This document shows positions 56,001-64,000 of a stretch of DNA of 64,000 nucleotides, piece by piece. A model generated the notes under the pieces. It was not told the origin of the DNA and made no database searches. It worked only from the letters and a program-made list of their open reading frames with translations. The stretch lies in the NCBI GenBank assembly GCA_026214975.1, contig CM047808.1, positions 3,028,073 to 3,092,072 on the forward strand. The letters are read 5' to 3'. Both the position numbers and the translations under genes were made by a program. Source of the DNA: Gentiana macrophylla. Lineage: Eukaryota > Streptophyta > Magnoliopsida > Gentianales > Gentianaceae. Within the stretch, counting starts at the first letter, position 1, and the number at the start of each line of letters is the position of its first letter.

Positions 56001-57560
56001 TCATGAAACACAAAAGCGGACTCCCATCCCCACTCGCCAATGCATCCCATCGAGTAACAAATCTCTCCTCCGAATAATACTACGCCATAGAAGCAGCGTC
56101 CCGGAACCCACACTAGCCGACATAATGGTGCCCTCCTTAAAGTATTTTGCATGAAGTACCTGGGCCGCCAATGACCCCGGAGTGGACATGATCCGCCACG
56201 ACTGTTTGGCCAACAACGCCAAATTAAAACACTCTAAGTCCCTGAATCCCAGACCGCCCAGATTCTTCGGCAGACAACACGCCTCCCAACTCTTCCAATG
56301 AATCCGACGTCTCGATTCCGTGTCGCCCCAAAAGAAACCCATGATCACCTTTTCCAGTTCTCGAATCAAAGTAGTGAGAACCTTAAAGCACTGCATAATA
56401 TAAGTGGGGATGGCATGTAGGGCCAATTTTATAAAGACCTCCTTCCCAGCCAGAGAAAGTAGTTTATCTTTCCACCCTGCCACCTTCTTGCATATCATAT
56501 CTCTCGAAACTCAAACACTGATGCTTGTTTCGTCCCAACCACAAGTGGCAACCCAAGATACTTTCCGGACACGTCTCCACCACCCCGTTCACCAACTCAA
56601 AGAAGACCATACAATCATCAGCAAACAGTAGATGGGAGATAATGACCTCGGCCTCCCTCCCGAATTGAATGCCTCGAAGAGCACCCCTACACACATAATC
56701 GTCTAACAGAGTCATAAACCCCTCAGCACAGATGATAAAGAGGAAAAGCGATAGCGGGTCACCCTATCGGATGCCCTAGGTTGGTATAATCCTTTGTCTA
56801 GGCTTCCCATTAATCAAGACTCGAAAGGAAACACTCATGACACACTTACGGACCATGTCAATAAAAAGTAAGTGGAAGCACATACGTTCCATAATGCTCC
56901 AAATGTACTGCCACTCAACCCGATCAAAGGCCTTGACCATATCCAGCTTGAGTGCACATGATTATGGCAGCCCTGCACATGTGCTCTGAGAGAGTGGAAA
57001 CTTTCAAAAGCTATAATCACATTATTCATTATGAGACGGCCAGACACAGACACACTTTGATTACCCGAAATGACATCCCCAATAACCCCCTTTAGCGGAT
57101 TGATGACCACCCGAGAAATGAGCTTATAAATATAATTACACAATGCAATTGGTCGAAACTCAGTCATAACTGTAGGTGTAGCTACCTTAGGTATCAAAAC
57201 AATAAAAGTTTAATTAATCGTACCTAACGGAGCCCCATTTTTCAGAACATCTAACACTACAACCATAACATCATCACCCATAATTCCCCAAAATTTCTGC
57301 AAGAAAATCACGTGCATACCATCCGGCCCTGGCGATTTCCGGCCTGGAAATTGTTTCAGTGCGACATAAATCTCCTCCTGCGTAAAAGGCGTAGTCAATC
57401 CCTGCTGCTGACCAAGATCAAGCTCCGCAAACTGAAGCCCCTCAAGGTCAATATTTTCCCCATTAGAAGAATAATTGCCCCTAAAATAATCCCCTGCCAC
57501 CCGCTCCATGTCCTCCGGTTCCTCCCAAGGCACCCCATTGGAATCATGTAGCATATGTAT
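56001..57560 (-). pseudogene. LINE reverse transcriptase
   Basis: Motifs in order: GLTTPFTQEEIYVALKQFP and GRKSPGPDGMHVIFLQKFW, then IPKVATPTVMTEFRPIALCN and SRVVINPLKGVIGDVI, a frame break at about 56975, MVKAFDRVEW, stops at 56760-56775, then HLLFADDCMVFFE, the catalytic F-A-D-D box at about 56620. The thumb follows at 56001-56498 with WKDKLLSLAGKEVFIKLALH and IMGFFWGDTESRRRIHWKSW. Confidence 0.88.
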
Positions 57561-57821
57561 GGTATTGTGTTTCTTTTCTCGATTTTGCCTTGTGATGGAA
57601 GTAGCGAGAATTCTTGTCCGTCATAGCTGACCACTCACTACGATTACCTGGCGCCAATATTCCTCATCCATAGTCTCCCACTGGTCAATCTGCAGCATCA
57701 AACTCTGTTCATGTTGAACAATATATCCCGGAGACTCCCGCAGTTTACGTAATTCCTCTTCCTTCTCAGCAATGCATTTCCCCAACTGCCCATGCCTATG
57801 CGTACTCCACTGCCGCAGTTC

Positions 57822-58940
57822 CTAACGAACCTGCGTCACCCGCCCCACAAAGGAGGACGGCCCCGTAACCACACCTCCCTGCCAAGAATCCCAAAAGCAT
57901 TCTGCGAACTCCTCATCCCAAATCCAGAAAGGGTCATATCGGGGAATCGGGTGCCACCTAACCCTGCCTCGAACAAAAGGGTTGACCGGTGACAACAAAA
58001 TAGGAACATGGTCCGAGCGAGAACTAGACAAATGATATACCGAGTCTTTGCGGGAAATGGGTGCGCCACTCAGATTGACGACCCACGATCCAAACGAACC
58101 CGAGTCCCTCAGTAGCATCCGAGCGCTTATACCACGTATAAGGGGCCCCAACATACCCCAAATCGGATAAATCATACCAATAGCCACGCGTTGGAAAGCC
58201 GCAAACGACGGACACGGCCACAAATGCGGGTCTCCGCTACTCTGTCTGTAGCAAAACCTCATTAAAGTCCCCTGCCACAACCCCACGGAGCGTCGTCGAT
58301 CGTGTAAACGCCGCAATGAGGCCCAAGAATGCTCCTCACTCACCACTGGATTGCCATAAAATCTTGTAAATCGCCAAACAGTGCCAGAAGCACTACGAAT
58401 AGTTGCGTTGATGTGCCCGGAACTATAGGTAGATATAAGACCATCTGTATCAGAGTTCCACAATAAAGCAAGCCTACCACTCGCCCCACACTTCCCACAA
58501 CAAGGGCACTACTATAACCCAGCGAACAACAAATATACTTGAAAAGATTTTCATTTAACTTGGTTTCAGACAAAAATAAAAGATACGGTGAATATTTATT
58601 TACAAGGCCCTTCAATGCATTGATTGCACGGGGTTGGCCAAGCCCCGGCAGTGACGGATCCAGGAAAAAATCTCAGTGGGGACACCGGAACAAATTTGAA
58701 AGGCGAGTGGGGGTATCAATAGTGTTTTTACATTTTTTTTACCAATAAAAACACGTCGATTTTCGGATCTCAGTGAGGACCATGCACCCCTTTAAAAATT
58801 TGGGTCCGTCCCTCGCCTGGCGGTTCCAACATAATATATTCAGTCTTTGGGTGGGCTGCTCCTCGATGAACTCCACCAATGGCAAATCAAGTGAAACATA
58901 AGTCCTCTTAGTGTCAACCTCCCATCTACACCGCCTCACT
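57822..58940 (-). pseudogene. LINE endonuclease (EEP type), split by a MITE
   Basis: Starts QRLNILCWNR (about 58830), interrupted by the 164-bp MITE, and resumes GLG...ALKGLVNKYSPYLLFLSETK (catalytic Glu in SETK, about 58560). Further blocks include WRFTRFYGNP (about 58370), GSFGSWVVNL and SRSDHVPILLSP (His of the SDH box, about 57990). At least two other shifts occur. The enzyme nicks target DNA for LINE insertion. Confidence 0.85.
58650..58813. mobile_element. hAT-type MITE in the LINE endonuclease (copy C)
   Basis: Ends AGTGACGGATCCAGG and TGGGTCCGTCCCT are inverted. Flanks gccccggc and cgcctggc are similar. Removing it leaves the LINE frame running from CWNR into GLG. Interior style (ttttaca, accaataaaaacac) suggests a sister subfamily of copies A and B. 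Confidence 0.7.
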
Positions 58941-58980
58941 TTCCGCTTTTTCCCAAGAATTTGAAGGCCCCTCAGGTGAT

Positions 58981-59197
58981 TGGTGCACCCTCAAATTTCG
59001 TGCTAATATGAAAAGTTTATTTTAAATATGAGATTGATGTATGATATATAGATAAAAGTTAAGTTTAAATAAATGATTGATATTTGTTTTAAATTTATAA
59101 GAGAATATAATAATATCTTTATCTATAAATTGATAGTATTCTTTATAGTATAAATAGGAGATGAAAAGAAAGAGTTATAGTGTTCAATATGAGTCGT
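58981..59197. other. AT-rich spacer right of the LINE
   Basis: No gene or named repeat. Confidence 0.4.
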
Positions 59198-59360
59198 GGA
59201 GAAAAGTTATTATATTAATGGTTATTAGTGGATGATAACAGTAGATGGTTAAGATTTGTCCACCTCACCCCTACACACCACTACTATGGGAGAGGTGGAC
59301 AAATCTCAACCATCCACTTGATATCACTCACTAATACCTACTGTATAATAACTCTTCTCT
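59198..59360. mobile_element. MITE folding into a long hairpin
   Basis: Left arm from ggagaaaagttattatatta to gatttgtccacctc (59267) and right arm from gaggtggacaaatctcaacc (59292) to tataataactcttctct are inverted over about 68 bp with scattered mismatches. Length is 163 bp. No clear target duplication. Confidence 0.7.
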
Positions 59361-60683
59361 GAATTGTGAAGGGAGATATGTTGAATATCTCCATTTTGGC
59401 TCCCTATGAGCCGGTCTACCTCATCCTAGGCTGCTGAGGCTGCCATGTTCAGCATTTGATGAGAGAAGCTTTCATCTTCTCTTTTAGCCTGTTGTTTCTA
59501 ATGCTAAACACAAATATTTCATTCCTCTTTGGTAGATTTGTTCGTCTACCTACCTTTTTGAAGTTCAGGACTTCATGTCCTTTTCCTTTCCTTGCATGTT
59601 CCATCGAGAGAGGCAAACATTTTGGATGATCACCCATTAATTGTTGGGAAATCTTTAACATGGCCCGAGCAATGTCAAGTTGATCGATTATCTCGGTTCC
59701 TTGGATGTTTGTGTTGTGTCATGCACGTTGGGAATAGTCCTTATGTACTAGGTATCATCTCCTTCGGAAGGCACAAAATGTGCTTGACTATTTTCTTCAA
59801 TATTCTTATTTGTTTTTCCGGGGTATGGAGGCATTTTGACAGTTTCCTCCCAAGTTTTTAACGAAGGGTATGATTTCAGATCCTCCTTGTAGCTCAATCG
59901 ACGATGCTAAAAAATCATCAGGAGTGATATCGAGTTGTGATTCGGATAATTGGGCATCGAAATAACTTAATTAGTTATTTGGTGGCTTTGTTGATAATAA
60001 ATAACTGAACCAAGATTGACTGCCTACGTATCCAGAATGTTGGGATCAAGCTAAAACGTAGTTATGATCGTGAGGATGATGATCATTTTATAGACTACCT
60101 CATGGGGGAGTTGATTATGCTAATATTGACGACATGGTCAATGATATGGAGCCATTATGAAGCAATTATGGCTCTAATGGCATGAAAGCCGGAACAGTTA
60201 GAAGATCATGGGTTAATGCTCTGGTGATTGAGTGTCACTAGCGTTGAGGTCGAAAGTGGCTTGTAGTGAACTAAGAATCCAAGGCCGATATGAGCCATTG
60301 GACGTCTTACGTCGAGCTGACCATTAAAGATAGAGAACGGCATGCGCCGTGTCGGTAAAATATGGATAAGGGCAACTTGCACAGTTTGAACACCAACTTT
60401 GTAAATGTCATATGTCGGCCCATATGGAGAAAGACCTGAATAAATCTGTTGAGTGCCATGTGTATGAGATCGGGTCATACCCATGTCCGAGTTGTTAACG
60501 AGTCGATCCAAATATTTATTGTTCAAAATCAAGTTGATATAGTTCACGAGTTTACCGTGATCATTCATTTACTAACAAACAGAAAAATATGTTCAGACTC
60601 ACATTCGAGCTTGGCCCATTAAATCTATTTCTGTTTTCGAGCTCTCGAGGTTGTTAAGTTATAAAAAAAATCAAGTACATATA
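59361..60683. other. Intergenic DNA with an unidentified 120-codon frame
   Basis: The leftward frame at 60206-60568 (MNDHGKLVNYINLILNNKYL ... MGMTRSHTHGTQQIYSGLSP) has no recognisable domain. The other frames here are shorter and also unrecognised. The region may be old retroelement DNA. Confidence 0.3.
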
Positions 60684-61168
60684 GAGCTGTTAAACGAACA
60701 GAGCCGCTCGTGAACAAGCTCGTGTTCGGCTCGTTAGTGTTCGTGATCGTTTGTTCGTTTAGCTTAACGAGCCGAGCTCGAACATGATTGTAGGCTCGTT
60801 TGCTTAACGAGCCGAGCTCGAGCTTGGTTCGCGAACGTTCGATTATGTTCGCGAACATGCTTATTATGTTCGCGAACATGCTTATTGTTCGCGAACATAC
60901 TTATATAATGTTCGCGAACATGCTTATATACTTATAATATATGTCTAACGAACCGAACTCGAGCCAAATTCGAGCCGAATTCGAGCCAAAGTCGAGCCAA
61001 AAGACAAAAATATGTCTAACGAGCCGAGCTCGAACGAGCTCGAGCAGTTCATGTTTAAACGCGAGCGAGCTCGAGCAGAATTTTTTGTTCGTTTAACAAA
61101 CGAACGAGCTCGAACGAGCTCGAGTTCGAACAGCCAATACTCGGCTCGGCTCGGCTCGTTAACAGCTC
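60684..61168. mobile_element. hAT-type MITE with perfect 8-bp target duplication
   Basis: Ends GAGCTGTTAAACGAAC and GGCTCGTTAACAGCTC are inverted, flanked by tacatata on both sides (60676-60683 and 61169-61176). The sub-terminal parts are arrays of cgagccgagctcgag, and the centre has about five copies of gttcgcgaacat palindromes. It is 485 bp and non-coding; leftward frames through it are by-products. Confidence 0.92.
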
Positions 61169-61176
61169 TACATATA

Positions 61177-61728
61177 CATAAATAACTAACCAAAAAAGTA
61201 TTGGAGCAATTATATAAATAATAATATATAAATTACCTTATTTTGTTTGTCTTAGATTAATGGTTTATTATTTGTTTTGTTAAAGGCGCATGTATGTTAT
61301 CTATTCACGAATAAAACTCAAACAAATTACAATTTAGTTTGAACCCAATTCATTAAGCTAAACAAACAAATAATCATAAACAACTAGCAAGCCGAACATG
61401 AGCACAAACGGCTCCGTTCATTTGAAAGCTCTAATCAAAGTCGTGCAATGCGGAGACTAAGAGGAGAGTAGATGTTTCTTGTGGTGTAACTTCCCGACTA
61501 AAAGAAGTCGTTCGTAATGCATACATCACGCCTGCCATATGTTCGAAGAAGAAATTCAAATATACTTAGGATAGAAAAGTGAATATTTCAAAGATAGATA
61601 ATCAACAGAAGAACCTCCATTCTAATAAAAAAAAGTATGCGTTGTCCCCGGCATTTTATATCTAGTCTAGAGAAATAAAAACGAGATTCTGCCCGCCCCA
61701 CTTAAACTTCAAGTTTTGGAGGTGGGTT
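61177..61728. other. Spacer and prohibitin 3' UTR
   Basis: The right part (about 61600-61728) should be the prohibitin 3' untranslated region; the rest is AT-rich. No gene seen. Confidence 0.45.
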
Positions 61729-63524
61729 TTACTTCTTCATAGCAGAAAGGCCAATGCTGTTGAGGTTGAGCAACAAATCATCAGAATTCAGATAAATCTT
61801 GTTGGCAGAGTTGCTGAGAACCTGAGCAATTTCTCTTGCTGCTTCAATCCTCCGCAGGGATATGAATGCTGGATTGTTAGCAATTGCTTCACCAATCAGT
61901 TGTGCACTCTTCGCTTCACCCTGCAGATAGATTTCAAAACGTTGTAGGAATCAATAAAAGCATCTTTCAAAACTTTTATGTGGTCACCCCGATTGGCAGT
62001 GTGTTTTTGTTATTTACATGTGAAAACCGTGTTTTAACTTTTGTGACTCTAGTCATCACCACCTACTATATTCCTCACTAAATCAGCCCACGAAGACTAA
62101 AATTACAGTATGAGAAATCCATCGTACCTGGGCCCTAATAATTGCACTTTTCTTGTCTTGCTCCGCTTTTTCAGCAACAAACTTGGCTCTCTCAGCTTCT
62201 TGTGCAGCTACCTACTTAGCTTCAATTGCAGCAGTGAATTCCTTACCAAAAGTCAGGCTTGTAATGGACACATCATCCAATGCAACGTTAAAGTAGGAAG
62301 CCCTTTCTGTCAATATCTTTCGGATCTCTCGACTCACAGCCTGTCATAAAATACATAAAAACTAGGAGTTGTAAAACAATCTTTCTTGTAGGATACATCC
62401 AAAATGCTCTCATGTTTCCAACCGTATATATACAGTCAATACAGCTGCAGTTGCTGAGTCGAACAATACACAAATTGTATTAGATTATTTCTATTATGTT
62501 ATCAATTCAGGCTATCCCTTCCTTTGATGACCTATACAGTATTAAAACTACTGCAAGCATTTTCAGTCACATTTTTCACTCTCAAATAAGATTGTATCAA
62601 AATTTCCGAGAAGAGATTCAAGGGTCTGTGTTCAAATGAATCGTGTAAGGAACCTTGTTTGCCTTGGAAACTATACATCTTCAGATACGACAACCAATCT
62701 TTTTGGTTTCCCCGCTTGAGGCTTTTAATTTGTAAATCTTATCAAATTGGGGAATTGAGAAAGTTAGTTCAATTGGATGCTTGTGATCCTCAGGATGTGT
62801 TAGAACTTAGAAACAGAACATTTTTGCACTACTGTCCCAAGATTAAACAATAGCTGATATTTATAAATCATATAATATAATTCAAGGAAAAAGAAAACCG
62901 AGTACAAGAACCGTATCTAGTCAACAGTTCCACATATTACTTCACAAGGATCATGACATGTGAAACAGCAAAACAAAGCACTCAAAGATGAATTCCAAGT
63001 AAAAGACAACACATGGATGATGCAAGTGCTTACGCTCACATGATAATTTGAGCATCTGGGGATCAGAAAAAAGTGAGGAGAACAAACGAATTCCAAATAA
63101 GCTTTTAAAGACCATAATGACCTAAAGCAACCAATTTTTCTCTTGAAGATTAAAGGGCTCTCCATTTGAAGGTCGATTAATGAAAAGGTAGATACTCCCA
63201 TCTATTTTCCAGCCTTACTTAAAACACAATATATGAACCGACTATACACACCTGGTTAGAGGTAGGAAGCTGACAGTTATGAAAAACAGTACACAGGTAG
63301 AGCGTTATTGCACAAACCGTTAAATTTCAAACCGATAAAACCTGCTAACATACCTCTCTCTGTGTGATAAGCTGGCTAGCATTGTACTGAGCAACCACAG
63401 CCTTTAACGTCTCATGAATAATGGAAGGCAGGACTCTTTCATTGTAGTTCTCTCCCAAGCCCCGATAAATAGTAGGCAATTGGTCTGCCACTGGTCGAGT
63501 AAGTACTCGAAGACCAATCTTCAC
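61729..63524 (-). CDS. PHB: Prohibitin (type II, PHB1/2/6-like), last three exons, with in-frame TAG
   Basis: Prohibitins form ring complexes in the mitochondrial inner membrane that stabilise respiratory proteins and m-AAA protease. Exons: 63354-63524 ([50 protein letters not shown]), 62128-62340 ([60 protein letters not shown]) and 61729-61920 ([53 protein letters not shown], stop). All lengths are multiples of three and all junctions GT-AG. At 62212-62214 a TAG stands where the family has Gln in [13 protein letters not shown], which would end the protein before its coiled coil. The N-terminal membrane exons must lie right of the window. The rest of the frame is intact, so this is a nonsense allele, a recent pseudogene or a base error. 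Confidence 0.9.
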
Positions 63525-64000
63525 CTGCAGAACAATGACAAAGCAATCATACTTAGAGAAGTAGCAAGATTGCTTAATATCGTAACTAGTCACAACCAGA
63601 GTACTGAAAAATCAACAGTTATAATTTTCATTAAAGTATTTTCTTCTGGCATTAAATATAGTTTATACTATTATGTACTGTTCCTGACAAACAAAACAAA
63701 GCAGTATCTCAAAAGAACATATTTCGAAAACTGAGTAATACGTTTAGAGACAAGAGTTGATAAACATCAAGAATTTCAATAAACACAAACACCCAGTACC
63801 ATGACATGAGTATTGAGCAAAACATGATGCAGCCTTATGGGACAGTCAACAATGTTTAGATGAAAATATGAAATTACAAGAATCCACATTTCCAAATGGA
63901 GATCAGTGCGATTTGTGTTGATATTAACTATGTCTCTAGCAAAATCAAGTACGAATAAGATGAAAATGATATAATTTAGCTCCTCATTCTCAGAGATTAA
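63525..64000. other. Prohibitin intron up to window end
   Basis: No further exon was recognised. The preceding exon, encoding the part before VKIGLRV, is expected beyond 64000. Confidence 0.5.

Larger units (their letters stand above)
54703..58980 (-). mobile_element. L1-type LINE, ORF2 nearly complete, broken
   Basis: Read leftwards: endonuclease (58940-57822), reverse transcriptase (about 57560-56000), zinc-finger RT-associated domain (about 56000-55450), RNase H (about 55390-54900), 3' UTR, and poly-A (T run 54703-54725). ORF1 is missing, so the element is 5'-truncated near 58980. The 3' UTR (gttttgcggacgttaac) matches that of the fragment at 15014-15542, indicating one family. A MITE (58650-58813) sits in the endonuclease start. 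Numerous stops and shifts. No target duplication was found at the right boundary. Confidence 0.9.

Noticed and set aside
60206..60568. 120-codon leftward frame as a gene
   Set aside because: No domain and isolated; could be retroelement DNA. Not supported as a gene.

Overview
This window is nuclear plant DNA, most likely from a eudicot with a repeat-rich genome. The evidence is plant-type genes with GT-AG introns (BTB-TAZ scaffold, purple acid phosphatase, prohibitin, secreted defensin-like peptide, an INDETERMINATE-domain zinc-finger fragment), chromovirus and copia LTR retrotransposons, plant L1-type LINEs with an RNase H tail, a tRNA-like SINE, and Stowaway, hAT and Mutator-type MITEs. The order or genus cannot be fixed from sequence alone. 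Exactly 100 N at 42590-42689 mark a scaffold gap.

Layout. 543-1352 (-): first three coding exons of a BTB/POZ-TAZ protein. 4199-13512: a complete but inactive Tekay/Del-like Ty3 element with 2.1-kb LTRs. 14.1-19.9 kb: MITEs, a LINE tail with a 17-bp target-site duplication (TSD), a SINE with a 17-bp TSD, and a full Stowaway. 21736-22508 (+): a two-exon cysteine-rich secreted peptide. 23.7-27.1 kb: LINE remnant, LTR-like sequence, minisatellite. 27388-27766 (-): an IDD zinc-finger fragment whose exons are in reversed order. 28.9-30.8 kb: degenerate copia. 31.88-33.69 kb: a 60-61 bp satellite with a four-unit higher-order pattern and a nested hAT MITE. 34.67-35.0 kb: a Mutator-like MITE. 37.5-46.4 kb: two more degenerate copia elements, a gypsy fragment and the gap. 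51976-54452 (-): a five-exon purple acid phosphatase carrying a MITE in intron 1 and a near-perfect 83-bp hairpin in intron 4. 54703-58980 (-): a LINE ending about 250 bp upstream of that gene. 60684-61168: a hAT MITE with a perfect 8-bp TSD. 61729-63524 (-): the last three exons of a prohibitin, with an in-frame TAG.

The host genes are unrelated in function and do not form a cluster: the BTB-TAZ protein is an E3/transcription scaffold, the phosphatase is secretory, prohibitin is mitochondrial, and the peptide is extracellular. They sit as islands in nested mobile DNA.

Caution: many 1-2 bp indels separate the two LTRs and break phosphatase exon 3, so some breaks may be base-level assembly errors rather than real mutations. 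No database search was possible; family calls rest on recognised motifs.
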